Assembly: GCA_934663775.1 (NCBI GenBank)
Contig: CAKUKU010000003.1
Span: forward strand, 1 to 64,000
Length of the DNA stretch: 64,000 nucleotides
Direction of reading: 5' to 3'
DNA from: an uncultured Ellagibacter sp.
Lineage (GTDB): Bacteria; Actinomycetota; Coriobacteriia; Coriobacteriales; Eggerthellaceae
Positions 50,632 through 63,883 of this stretch are shown here, in pieces. Every line of letters starts with the position of its first letter. Positions within the stretch are counted from its first letter, which is position 1. Position numbers and translations under genes: made by a program. The notes under the pieces are model-generated. The model saw only the letters and a program-made list of their open reading frames with translations, ran no database searches and was not told the origin of the DNA.

Positions 50632-50913
50632 ATGGCAGCAGCAATCATCGTCGCGGTGCTCGTTGGCTTGGTGAGCGTCATCCCGTTCAACATCGCCATC
50701 AAGAAGATCCGTACGGTCGATCCCACCAAGTCGCTGAATCTCCTCGGCCCGTTTCTTTTGACCATCGCCGCCTCGTTCGTCATCCTCGTGGTCGGTATGG
50801 TCGCGTGCAAGCTCATCGCCCCGGACGTGGCAATCGCGTTCGCGGTCGCCGAGTTCGCCGCCTTCGTTGTCGGGGTCATTGTCTTCGGCGTGTTTCTGTC
50901 GAAGCGCCGATAG
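50632..50913 (+). CDS. Small membrane protein at the head of the atp operon (AtpI-like position)
   Basis: 93 residues, three hydrophobic stretches (about 3-22, 37-58, 65-86). Position before atpB and size recall AtpI/UncI, which helps c-ring assembly, but I see no AtpI signature. GAAAGAAGGAC precedes ATG 50632; 21 nt to atpB. Confidence 0.75.
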   Translation: MAAAIIVAVLVGLVSVIPFNIAIKKIRTVDPTKSLNLLGPFLLTIAASFVILVVGMVACKLIAPDVAIAFAVAEFAAFVVGVIVFGVFLSKRR

Positions 50914-50934
50914 AGTAGAAAAAAGGAGAGGTAC

Positions 50935-51738
50935 ATGGCTTTTGAACTAACGGGCAATCCCCTGAACGATATTGCCGAGCCTATTGAGGAGCTCAGCAAG
51001 TCGTTCAACTCGACGCTCGTCTTCGATTTCGGCAATGGCGTCGGAATCACCCAGTACACCTTTTGGATGTTCATCATCTGCGCGATTGTGATCGTTGGCG
51101 TGCTCGTGGGCGTTCGCAAGATCAAGGTTGTCCCCGAGGGCAAGTTCGCGGGCCTTGTTGAATGGGGCTACGACGCGGTTCGCCGCAACATGGGCGAGGG
51201 CGCTATCGGCCATGGCTACAAGAAGCACATCCCGTTCATCGCGACCATGTTCTTCTTCATCCTGATCTCCAACGTGATCGGTCTTATCCCGGGCGCGAAG
51301 ACGCCGACTGGCACCCTGTCCGTCACGTTCGCGCTTGCACTGCTCTCGTTTCTGTACTTCAACTTCTACGGCATCAAGGCCAAGGGCGGCTGGGGCTACA
51401 TCAAGTCCATCGCCCCGTCGGGCCTTCCCAAGCCGATGGTTCCCATCATCTGGTTCTTCGAGTTTTTCTCCCTGGTCATCCGCCTGCTGACCCTCGCCGT
51501 TCGACTCTACGGCAACATGTTCGCCGGCCACATGATCCTCGGCATCTTCGCGATCATGACCCAGTTCTTCATTCTCGATCTGATCTCGTTTGCCAATCCC
51601 GCAGGCGTTGCCGCGATTGCATGGGCCGTGTTCCTCATTGCCATGTACGCGCTCGAATGCCTCGTTGCCTTCCTGCAGGCATACGTGTTCTCCGTGCTGA
51701 GCGCCGTTTACATCGGCCTCGCCCAGGGCGAGCACTAA
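50935..51738 (+). CDS. atpB: ATP synthase Fo subunit a
   Basis: 267 residues. The essential arginine is in RLLTLAVRLYGNMFAGHMIL. IKVVPEGKFAGLVEWGYDAVRRN and GLIPGAKTPTGTLSVTFALAL are typical. Forms the proton channel with the c ring. AGGAGAGGTAC precedes ATG 50935. Confidence 0.97.
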   Translation: MAFELTGNPLNDIAEPIEELSKSFNSTLVFDFGNGVGITQYTFWMFIICAIVIVGVLVGVRKIKVVPEGKFAGLVEWGYDAVRRNMGEGAIGHGYKKHIPFIATMFFFILISNVIGLIPGAKTPTGTLSVTFALALLSFLYFNFYGIKAKGGWGYIKSIAPSGLPKPMVPIIWFFEFFSLVIRLLTLAVRLYGNMFAGHMILGIFAIMTQFFILDLISFANPAGVAAIAWAVFLIAMYALECLVAFLQAYVFSVLSAVYIGLAQGEH

Positions 51739-51874
51739 GCACGCGCGGGCCGCGCCCGCATCGCGCCGAAGGGCGCACCGATTTCGGTTTCAACGACGTT
51801 TCCGTTAGAAACGCCGAGAGACATAAGTAAAGCAGTTTTTGAGAAAAGGCTCAGAAACGAAAAAAGGAGGAAAA

Positions 51875-52093
51875 GTGGAAACGACTCTCGTTATCGCAGC
51901 CCTGAAGGTTGTCGGCTACGGCCTTGGCACCATCGGCCCAGGCATCGGTCTTGGTCTTTGCGGCTATGGCCTGTGCGTTGGCTCTGCGCGTCAGCCCGAG
52001 CTCGCCGGCAAGCTCTTCACCAACGCGCTTATCTTCGGCGCTCTGGCTGAGGCACTCGCCCTTATCGGCTTCGTTCTTACCTTCATCTTCTAA
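51875..52093 (+). CDS. atpE: ATP synthase Fo subunit c
   Basis: 72 residues, two helices. Gly-rich first helix (GLGTIGPGIGLGLCGYG), polar loop ARQPE and the proton-carrying Glu in GALAEALALIGF. The residue after this Glu is Ala and no Gln stands in helix 1, so the Na+ site is absent and H+ is expected. GGAGGAAAA precedes GTG 51875. Confidence 0.96.
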   Translation: METTLVIAALKVVGYGLGTIGPGIGLGLCGYGLCVGSARQPELAGKLFTNALIFGALAEALALIGFVLTFIF

Positions 52094-52141
52094 ATCGGCT
52101 GTATCGTTTTAGAAATACACGCTGAGAGAGAAGGTGGATGA

Positions 52142-52753
52142 GTGAAAGCAAAACTGAAGACGAAGTTGGCAAAGGCTGGTGTCGCCGCTGCATCTGCAGC
52201 TAGCCTTGCATGTGCTTTCCCCGCCCTCGCATTCGCTTCTGAGGAAAAAGAAGGCATCGCGGTGCTCATTCCCGACATGAATGAGTTCATTCCGATGCTC
52301 GTTGCCTTCATCATCATCCTCATCGTGCTGGCCAAGTTCGGTTGGCCCGTGGTTGATGGAATCATCACGAAGCGCGAGAGCACCATCAAGGAAGCCCTCA
52401 AGAAGTCCGAGGAAGCCCAGGCGGAAGCCGAGCGCACGCTTGCCGAGTACAAGCAGCAGCTCGAGGACGCCAAGGCTCAGTCCGCGAAGATCATCGCAGA
52501 CGCGAAGACGACGGGCGAGGCTGTCAAGGCCGACATCACCAACAAGGCCCAGGCTGAGTCTGCCCAGATGATCGAAAAGGCTCGCGGTGCGATCGAGGCC
52601 GAGAAGAAGGCCGCCATCGCCGAGCTGCAGGGTTCGATTGCTGATCTGTCCGTCGATGTGGCTTCCCGCCTCATCGGTCACGACCTGAACGACGACGAGC
52701 ACCGCAAGATCATCGAGCATTACGTGAACGAGGCGGGCAGTTTCAATGCCTAA
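52142..52753 (+). CDS. atpF: ATP synthase Fo subunit b with N-terminal signal-like segment
   Basis: 203 residues. The stator helix (IPMLVAFIIILIVLAKFGWPVV, about 46-67) and long polar coiled coil are normal. Ahead of it the first 38 residues look like a cleavable signal peptide (basic start, AGVAAASAASLACAFPALAFA then SEE), an unusual addition also seen in some actinobacterial b subunits. GTG 52142 follows AAGGTGG. Overlaps atpH by 8 nt. Confidence 0.95.
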   Translation: MKAKLKTKLAKAGVAAASAASLACAFPALAFASEEKEGIAVLIPDMNEFIPMLVAFIIILIVLAKFGWPVVDGIITKRESTIKEALKKSEEAQAEAERTLAEYKQQLEDAKAQSAKIIADAKTTGEAVKADITNKAQAESAQMIEKARGAIEAEKKAAIAELQGSIADLSVDVASRLIGHDLNDDEHRKIIEHYVNEAGSFNA

Positions 52754-53323
52754 CAACCGCCTCATCACCAAAGAGAAGATCGCCGCGTACGCATCGGTGA
52801 TGCTCGATGCCGCGAACACTTCCGGCGGCCAAGACGCCGTGCTCGAAGTGCGCGAACAGGCGGAGAAGATCGTCTCCGTGATGCGGACGAATGTCGATCT
52901 TTCAGGCGCTCTGGAAGACGCGGCGTACACGCCCGAGCAGAGGGCCCAAATCGCACGCGCGGCGTTTGCGCAGTGCAACCCGGTGTTCACTGAGGTTCTG
53001 GCCGTTATGGCCGAGCGCGGCGACATCAAGTTGCTCCCGCAGGTGCGCGCGAGCTATGAAGACCAGGTGGAAAGCAAGCTCAAGCTGTGCATCCTCGATG
53101 TGACCACGGTTGTTGAGCTCGATGACCATCTGCGCGACATCATCAAGCAAAAAGCCGAATCCGAGTTGGGCATGAAGGTCGTTCTCCGCGAACGCATCGA
53201 CAAGTCCATCTTGGGAGGCATCATTATGAGCGCGGGCGACAAGCGCATCGACGCGAGCGTGGCTAGCCAGCTCAACAATGCGCGCTTCGTGCTCAAGAAG
53301 AAGACAGATGGAGGTGAATGCTA

Positions 53324-53324
<1 letters not shown>
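52746..53324 (+). CDS. atpH: ATP synthase F1 subunit delta
   Basis: 192 residues. Helical N-terminal domain and the C-terminal [24 protein letters not shown], the delta/OSCP signature. Connects the b stalk to the alpha3beta3 head. ATG 52746 lies inside atpF; translational coupling. Confidence 0.95.
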
Positions 53325-54889
<1,565 letters not shown>

Positions 54890-54901
54890 GGTAGGTATCG
54901 T

Positions 54902-57724
<2,823 letters not shown>

Positions 57725-57751
57725 GCTTATCGCAGCCATCACTTGAAAGAG

Positions 57752-57785
57752 AAGGCCGACTCCTGATGAGGGGGTCGGCCTTTTT
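57752..57785 (+). terminator. Terminator of the atp operon
   Basis: AAGGCCGACTCC (57752-57763) pairs with GGGGGTCGGCCTT, followed by TTT. Confidence 0.9.
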
Positions 57786-57849
57786 GGTTGCTGCTCAGAT
57801 TGCGGCCCGACGGGCGGGTTCCTGTTTTCGCTACGTGGCAGCCGCATGG

Positions 57850-57891
57850 AACGAAAGAGCCCACAGCATTTGTGTCGCTGCGGGCCCTCTT
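57850..57891 (-). terminator. Terminator of the COG0523 gene
   Basis: On the minus strand AAGAGGGCCCGCAGC pairs with GCTGTGGGCTCTT, then TCGTT. It lies 27 nt after the stop codon. Confidence 0.7.
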
Positions 57892-57917
57892 GAACTTGAC
57901 GAAGTCGGTTCGGTTCC

Positions 57918-59048
57918 TTACTTATGCCAATCGACGAGGCACGCATCGAGGCTGGCGATGAGGGCCTCCTTGTCCATGTGCCGCCCGATGAAGCAAATCT
58001 TGTTCATGCGGTCGCCCACTTCGGGGTCCCAGTCTTCCATGATCTCGGGGTACTCGGTAATCGCCTGCTCTCGCTCGTCTTCGGTCGCGGCGTCGACGAA
58101 CATGCTGCTCTCGTCCATCGTCATCTGACGGCCCGCCTGCTCGAACACGAATGCGGTGTCGGGGTGCTCGGTGACCCACATGATGCCCTTCGCGCGGATG
58201 ATGCTCGTGGGCCAGCTTTCCGCGTATTCGTTGAGTTTATCGAGGTCGAAGGGCTTGCGGCGCTTGTAGATGAACGTTTCGATGTCGTATTCCAAAACCT
58301 CGGGGTCTTCGTGTTCCTCGGGGTGCTCCATGGCCTCGGCCCAGGCGGCGGAGTTGTAGGCGCGCTCGAAATCGAAGCGACCGGTGTCCAAAAGCTCGTT
58401 CATAGGGGCATCTCCGCGCGTGGCCTCCACGATCACGGCGTCTTTCTGCAGGCTGCGAACAATCGCCTTCAACTCGGCCATCTGCTCGGGTGTTACCGTA
58501 TCGGCCTTGTTCAGGATGAGCGTCGAGCAGAACTCGATTTGCTGGATGAGCAGGCTCTCGATGTCGTCCTCGTCGATGTCCTCCTCAAGCAGGTCGCGCC
58601 CGCCGTTGAACTCGTCGTACATACGCGCGCAGTCCACCACGGCGACGATGTTGTCCAAGTCGAGCGGCGCGTGCCCATCGTTTTTCGTTTGGTCGCAGAA
58701 GTCGGAGATGATATACGCGATAGGGATGGGCTCGCAGATGCCCGACGCCTCGATGAGGATGTAGTCGTATTTGCCGGCATTCGCGATGTCAGTTAGCTGT
58801 TTAGCCAGGTCATCGGAGAGCGTGCAGCATAGACACCCATTTGTGAGCGGAATTAGGTCGCCGTCCATCTCTGAAAATCCATTTGAGTCGATGAGCGCCG
58901 CGTCGACGTTCACTTCTCCGATGTCGTTCACGATGACGGCGGCGCGGATGCCCTCCTCGTTCGCGAGGATGTGGTTCAAAAGCGTGGTTTTACCCGCCCC
59001 CAAATACCCGGTGAGCAGGATGATCTTGATCGGCTTCTCTTCTGCCAT
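57918..59048 (-). CDS. COG0523 (CobW/ZNG1-type) GTPase metallochaperone
   Basis: 376 residues. Walker A GYLGAGKTT (14-22), the hallmark metal motif GCLCC (71-75), LIEASGICEP and NKAD. C-terminal CobW_C domain (FIYKRRKPFDLDKLNE, then ILWV-like GIMWV). Such GTPases insert Zn or Co into client proteins. No client or Zur site is apparent nearby. ATG 59048. Confidence 0.93.
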   Translation of the reverse strand: MAEEKPIKIILLTGYLGAGKTTLLNHILANEEGIRAAVIVNDIGEVNVDAALIDSNGFSEMDGDLIPLTNGCLCCTLSDDLAKQLTDIANAGKYDYILIEASGICEPIPIAYIISDFCDQTKNDGHAPLDLDNIVAVVDCARMYDEFNGGRDLLEEDIDEDDIESLLIQQIEFCSTLILNKADTVTPEQMAELKAIVRSLQKDAVIVEATRGDAPMNELLDTGRFDFERAYNSAAWAEAMEHPEEHEDPEVLEYDIETFIYKRRKPFDLDKLNEYAESWPTSIIRAKGIMWVTEHPDTAFVFEQAGRQMTMDESSMFVDAATEDEREQAITEYPEIMEDWDPEVGDRMNKICFIGRHMDKEALIASLDACLVDWHK

Positions 59049-59210
59049 GAAGCGCTCCTATCTCTGCGGCAGCTCTGTTTGCTTTCGATTACTTTACTCC
59101 AAAGGCGCCTGGTTCGCGCCTTGCATGGACGAAACGTCACGCAATCGAACAAAAGCTGTGGCTTTCGCGCAGCGTCTGCACCTGCCGAGACGGCGCTTCT
59201 ACGCCTGCGA

Positions 59211-59270
59211 TACAATGCAGGGACGACACATGAATCGATGCTGGCCGCGCAAGGTTTTTCTTGCGCGGCC
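59211..59270 (+). promoter_or_regulatory. -10 and leader hairpin of pcrA
   Basis: TACAAT (59211-59216) is a likely -10 for pcrA. The leader then forms GGCCGCGCAAG/CTTGCGCGGCC (59243-59270), a perfect 11-bp stem with GTTTTT loop, 51 nt before the start codon. Confidence 0.5.
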
Positions 59271-59321
59271 GCGTTGCGCATCCGCGCATTTCCCGTTCGC
59301 AGTATGCAGGAGAAGATACCT

Positions 59322-61706
59322 ATGCCCGTAGACATCGCCACGTTAAACGGCCCGCAGGCTGAAGCCGTTCAGTGCACGGAAGGCCCGCTTTTGGTACTTG
59401 CAGGCGCGGGCTCGGGCAAGACGCGCGTGCTCACCTACCGCATCGCACATCTGGTGGAGGATCTGCACGTGGCCCCGTGGGGAATCCTCGCAATCACCTT
59501 CACCAACAAAGCAGCTGCCGAAATGCGCGAGCGCCTTCAGGGCATCATCGGGCCGCGCTGCCGCGGCATGTGGGTGTCCACCTTCCACAGCATGTGCGTG
59601 CGCATGTTGCGTGCCGATGCCGAGCGCCTAGGCTTCACGAAGGGCTTCACCATCTACGACACCGACGATCAGAAGCGCCTGTACAAAGAAATCATGGCCG
59701 AACTCGACATCGACTCGAAGCGCTTTCCTGTAAACGCCCTGATGGGGCGCATTTCCCAGGCGAAAAACGAGCTTGTCGTGCCAGATGAGTTCGAAAAGAA
59801 GGCGATCGACCCGGTGGGGAAGGTGGCCGCCCGCGTATACACGCGCCTGCAGGAGCGCTTGCGCGCCGCGAACGCCTTCGACTTCGACGACTTGCTTGTG
59901 TATGCATACTTGCTGCTGAAAAACCACCCCGATGTGCTTGAGGCTTACCAAGACCGCTTCCGCTATATTATGGTCGATGAGTATCAGGACACGAACCATG
60001 CGCAGTACGCGATCACTGCGCTTCTCGCGCAAAAGTACAAGAACATCATGGTCGTGGGCGACGACGACCAGTCAATTTACTCTTGGCGCGGCGCTGACAT
60101 CCGCAACATCCTCGAGTTCGAGCAGGATTATCCCAACTGCCGCACGGTGAAGCTCGAGCAGAACTACCGCAGCGTGGGCAACGTGCTCGCCGCAGCGAAC
60201 GCTGTCATCGCGAACAACCAGCACCGCAAGGCGAAAAAGCTCTTCACTTCCGCCGAGGATGGCGAGAAAATCCACGTCTACCTGGCTACCGACGAGCGCG
60301 ACGAGGGCCGCTGGATTGCGGGAGAGATCGAGAAGCGCCGCTCGGAGGGCATCTCGTACAACCAGGTTGCCGTGTTCTATCGCACGAACGCCCAGTCGCG
60401 CATGCTTGAAGATATGCTTCTGCGCGCGGGCGTGCCGTACCGCATCGTCGGCGGCACGAAATTCTTCGACCGCGCGGAGATCCGCGACGTCATGGCGTAT
60501 CTCACCTTGGTCGTGAACCCCGCCGACGACATCGCCGCGAAGCGCGTGATCAACGTGCCGCGTCGGGGCATCGGCAAGACCACGATCGAGCGCATCGAGC
60601 AGTTCGCCCGCGAGATGGACATGACGTTCATGCAGGGTGCCGAGCTCGCCGTGCTCGACCCCGACCTGCGCGCTTCTACCCGACGCGCGGTGGGGGAGTT
60701 CGTCGAGCTTATCAAGGAAGCTCAGGATTACTCAGGCGAGCTGCGCCGTGTGGTGGAGATGATCGTCGATCGCGCGGGGCTTATCGCCGCGCTCACCAAC
60801 GAGAACACCGACGAGGCGCGCGGGCGCATCGAGAACATCCAGGAATTCATGGGCGTCGTCGACGAGTTCTCTGATACGCATGAAGAGGACGACGCCGAAT
60901 ATGCTGCGCCGACCGAGGAGGGCACTATCGGCGGCGACGCCGAGCCCGTGCGCGTGCTGCGCGGCGACTCGCTTGCCGACTTCATCGAGTGGGTTCGCCT
61001 GCGTACCGACCTCGATACCATGGCTGAAGACGGCAAGGCCGTCACGCTCATGACCGTGCACTCCTCAAAGGGCCTCGAGTTCGACTGCGTGTTCGTGGCG
61101 GGAATGGAGGAAACGCTGTTCCCGCACATGAACAGCGTGAACGACCCTGCGGGCATCGAGGAGGAGCGAAGACTCGCCTACGTCGCAATCACGCGCGCGC
61201 GCAAGGTGCTCTATCTCACCTGCGCGCAGCAACGCCAGATTTTCGGTCAGACGTCGGCGAATCCCGTGTCGCGCTTCATTCACGAGATCCCCGCTGAGCT
61301 TCGCCAGACTTCGGGACTTGGTTCCGTGGGCTTCTCGGGCACAGGCTGGGAAAAGCGCGGGAGCCGCCGAGGCATCGCGGGAAGCGGCACCGAAGCGGGT
61401 GGCGGGCGCGTGTTCGGTCGCTCGAGCGCATCGGGAAGCGCCGGCCATGGCGATCGCAATCGCGCAGGTCGGAGCGGGCACACGGGGTCGAGCGTTCACA
61501 GTTCGGGCGGGTACGCCAACCCGAACGCTGGCAAGAAGGCCGCCGCAAGCGTCACCTTTTCCGTAGGAGACGCGGTCGACCACAAGACGTTCGGCCGAGG
61601 TAAGGTGGTCAAGGTCGATGGCGACACGCTCCATATTCGCTTCGCGAAGTCCGGCCAAACGAAAAAGCTGTTGAAAGACTACGCTCCCATCGTGAAAATC
61701 GGGTAA
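59322..61706 (+). CDS. pcrA: ATP-dependent DNA helicase, UvrD/PcrA type
   Basis: 794 residues. Superfamily 1A: Q-motif LNGPQAEAVQ, Walker A GAGSGKT (28-34), DEYQDTNHAQY, VGDDDQSIYSWRGA, LEQNYRS, TVHSSKGLEFD, and RLAYVAITRARK. A Ser/Gly-rich linker and a C-terminal Tudor-like domain (VGDAVDHKTFGRGKVVKVDG), typical of PcrA, bind RNA polymerase in other species. ATG 59322 has AGGAGA 8 nt upstream. Works in excision repair and replication-conflict clearing. Confidence 0.96.
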   Translation: MPVDIATLNGPQAEAVQCTEGPLLVLAGAGSGKTRVLTYRIAHLVEDLHVAPWGILAITFTNKAAAEMRERLQGIIGPRCRGMWVSTFHSMCVRMLRADAERLGFTKGFTIYDTDDQKRLYKEIMAELDIDSKRFPVNALMGRISQAKNELVVPDEFEKKAIDPVGKVAARVYTRLQERLRAANAFDFDDLLVYAYLLLKNHPDVLEAYQDRFRYIMVDEYQDTNHAQYAITALLAQKYKNIMVVGDDDQSIYSWRGADIRNILEFEQDYPNCRTVKLEQNYRSVGNVLAAANAVIANNQHRKAKKLFTSAEDGEKIHVYLATDERDEGRWIAGEIEKRRSEGISYNQVAVFYRTNAQSRMLEDMLLRAGVPYRIVGGTKFFDRAEIRDVMAYLTLVVNPADDIAAKRVINVPRRGIGKTTIERIEQFAREMDMTFMQGAELAVLDPDLRASTRRAVGEFVELIKEAQDYSGELRRVVEMIVDRAGLIAALTNENTDEARGRIENIQEFMGVVDEFSDTHEEDDAEYAAPTEEGTIGGDAEPVRVLRGDSLADFIEWVRLRTDLDTMAEDGKAVTLMTVHSSKGLEFDCVFVAGMEETLFPHMNSVNDPAGIEEERRLAYVAITRARKVLYLTCAQQRQIFGQTSANPVSRFIHEIPAELRQTSGLGSVGFSGTGWEKRGSRRGIAGSGTEAGGGRVFGRSSASGSAGHGDRNRAGRSGHTGSSVHSSGGYANPNAGKKAAASVTFSVGDAVDHKTFGRGKVVKVDGDTLHIRFAKSGQTKKLLKDYAPIVKIG

Positions 61707-61722
61707 ATCATCCGACTCGCAG

Positions 61723-61764
61723 CGCGCAAGCGGGCGGCCTCGGCGCCGCCCGCTTGCGCGTTTT
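61723..61764 (+). terminator. Terminator of pcrA
   Basis: Perfect 16-bp arms (61723-61738 and 61745-61760) followed by TTTTC. Confidence 0.95.
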
Positions 61765-61799
61765 CAGGCGGAGGGGAACTCCCGATTCCGCGATCGCCG

Positions 61800-61982
61800 A
61801 AAAGTGGTCACGAATCCGCGTTATGCGCACCGGGTTATGGCCTTGCGGGCGCAGTGAGGGGCGGGATAAGCTAGTTACACCCCAAATCATGTATAAATGT
61901 GGCGAAACGATAGCCGTTCGGCCTGCAATTCAACCTGGATACCAGTTGCGAATGCGCATAACGCGGATTCGTGACCACTTTT
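61800..61982. mobile_element. MITE-like element E2 (183 bp, 30-bp perfect inverted ends)
   Basis: 61800-61829 and 61953-61982 are perfect inverted repeats; the same sequence forms the ends of E1 at 38523. Interiors are both exactly 123 nt and share AGTTAC at offset 44 with about 23 of 37 identical bases there. Located between the convergent pcrA and L-serine dehydratase genes. No reading frame inside. Confidence 0.9.
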
Positions 61983-62010
61983 TTCGATTCAGGCGTTTGA
62001 GGGGGCTCGG

Positions 62011-63639
62011 TTAGTCCCCGCACATGTGCTCTTCGCACCAGGCGCAGGCCGAAGGAGTGGCGGCAAGGCCGCCGAGCGCGCTTTCGCGCAACTCGAAGGG
62101 CAGGCTCTTGCCCACGGCGTACATCGCGTCGACCGTCTGGTCGAAGTCGACTAAGTTCCCGATGCCGGCGAGCGCGATTTCGGCGCTCACGAGGGCGACG
62201 GCGGCGCCTGTCGCATTGCGCTTCTGGCACGGCACCTCCACAAGCCCCGCCACGGGGTCGCACACAAGCCCCATCAGGCTCGAAAGCGCATTCGCCGCCG
62301 CATTCAGACATTGAGCGGGCGTGCCGCCTGCAAGCTCGCAGGTCGCTGCGGCAGCCATGGCGCACGCGGCACCGACCTCGGCCTGGCATCCGCCCTCCGC
62401 GCCTGCGACCGTGGCGTTTCTCGTGATGAGATATCCCACGGCTGCGGCGCAGGCAAGCCCGCGTGCCAAATCGCCGTCGGAGAACCCGCGCTCCTCGCCG
62501 AGTGCCATCAAAACGCCCGGCACCACGCCCGCGCTGCCTGCGGTGGGGGCGGCAACGATGCGCCCCATCGACGCGTTCGTCTCCAGCACGGCCATCGCAT
62601 ACGCCGCCGCCTTCGCCGTCACATCGCCGCATACGCTGCTCCCCGATGCGTGGAATGCGCTCATACGCTGCGCCTCGCTGCCCAAAAGCCCGCCCATCGA
62701 GCTTGCGGGTTCCTCGATCGGGCGCAGAGTCGAGGTTCGCATCACGTCGAGCGCGCACTTCAGGTACTCCTGCGTGTGGGCGGGGCGGCCCTGTGAGGCG
62801 CCAAGCGCGTCCTCGCGTGCGCAAAACGCCTGGGAAATGGTCTCCTCGTGAGCGTTGCACCAGGCCACAAGTTCTTTTCCGCTTGTGAAGTCGAGCGCTT
62901 CGAAGCTCTCGAGCGTGTGCCCGTCGCCGCCCTCGCACGCGTCGGCGCCGCTGCCCTCGACCGCGCTGTCGGCGGGGATCACGCGGACGTCGAAGATGCC
63001 GGGGTGCGCGGCGATCGCGCGGCGCACCTCAGCGCTCACTATCTGGTCGCATTCGAGTACGGTGTATGCCACCTGCCCGCGGCGCTCGCGGAACATGCGC
63101 GCGATCGCGATGTTCACGCGCGCGTCCGCGATGCATTGCGCGATATGCGCGAGCACGCCCGCCTCGTCGCGTTGGCGCACGACCACGCTCGTGTGCTCGC
63201 CGGTGATCTGCACGTCGATGCCGTCGAGCCGCGTAATCACGGCCGCGCCGCCGCCGATGCTCTCGCCGCGCACGCAGACCACGCAACCCGCCTCGTCGGT
63301 TACCGTGATGTCGATCGTGTTGGGGTGGGAAAAGTCGTCGGCCTGCGCGTCGGGCGCGAAGGAATACTCGAGCCCCTCCGCGACGGCCCACTGGAAGGAG
63401 TCGCGTACCCGCAGGTCATCGGCTGCAAACCCGAGCATGCCGGCGACGAGCGCCTTGTCGGTCCCGTGCCCGCGGAAGGTGTGTGCGAAAGACCCCAGAA
63501 GGCGAAACTCCGCCTTGCGCGGAGCCGATGCGCAAAGATTCCTCGCCATGAGTGCGATGCGCAGTGCGCCCGCAGTGTGCGAGGACGAGGGTCCCACCAT
63601 AATCGGGCCGATGATGTCGCGAAGTCCAAGCGTCTTCAT
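62011..63639 (-). CDS. sdaA: L-serine ammonia-lyase, fused beta-alpha form
   Basis: 542 residues. N-terminal beta part with IIGPIMVGPSSSHTAGALRIA and an ACT-like region (VQITGEHTSVVVRQRDEAGVLAHIA); C-terminal alpha part with PTAGSAGVVPGVLMA, GCQAEVGAACAMAAAA, CDPVAGLVEVPCQKRN, and a C-terminal cysteine, giving the [4Fe-4S] ligands. Deaminates serine to pyruvate and ammonia. AAGGAGCGC precedes ATG 63639. Upstream region is shared with the divergent lipoprotein. Confidence 0.96.
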   Translation of the reverse strand: MKTLGLRDIIGPIMVGPSSSHTAGALRIALMARNLCASAPRKAEFRLLGSFAHTFRGHGTDKALVAGMLGFAADDLRVRDSFQWAVAEGLEYSFAPDAQADDFSHPNTIDITVTDEAGCVVCVRGESIGGGAAVITRLDGIDVQITGEHTSVVVRQRDEAGVLAHIAQCIADARVNIAIARMFRERRGQVAYTVLECDQIVSAEVRRAIAAHPGIFDVRVIPADSAVEGSGADACEGGDGHTLESFEALDFTSGKELVAWCNAHEETISQAFCAREDALGASQGRPAHTQEYLKCALDVMRTSTLRPIEEPASSMGGLLGSEAQRMSAFHASGSSVCGDVTAKAAAYAMAVLETNASMGRIVAAPTAGSAGVVPGVLMALGEERGFSDGDLARGLACAAAVGYLITRNATVAGAEGGCQAEVGAACAMAAAATCELAGGTPAQCLNAAANALSSLMGLVCDPVAGLVEVPCQKRNATGAAVALVSAEIALAGIGNLVDFDQTVDAMYAVGKSLPFELRESALGGLAATPSACAWCEEHMCGD

Positions 63640-63883
63640 GGGAAATGCGCTCCTTCAAGGTTTAAGGACAAGGTGGCGCGCCGCTCGCGCCGCAAAGAAC
63701 GAAACAAGCATCCCCAACTACCGATTCGCGACAGACGTCAACTCGCTGTTTACACAAAAAAGGCAGCAGTTGCCAGGGCGAAGTACGGGTAAACTATACG
63801 CTCATTGAGGATTCTTGGCATAAGAGCTAGGTAGCGAATGGCGCGGCGTTTCGCGAGTTCGCGTTTGCATTTGGAGGAGAGGG

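Noticed and set aside
59140..59165. LexA box upstream of pcrA (CGAACAAAAGCTGTG)
   Set aside because: The second half departs from the consensus (no GTTYG), unlike the complete box before ruvC.
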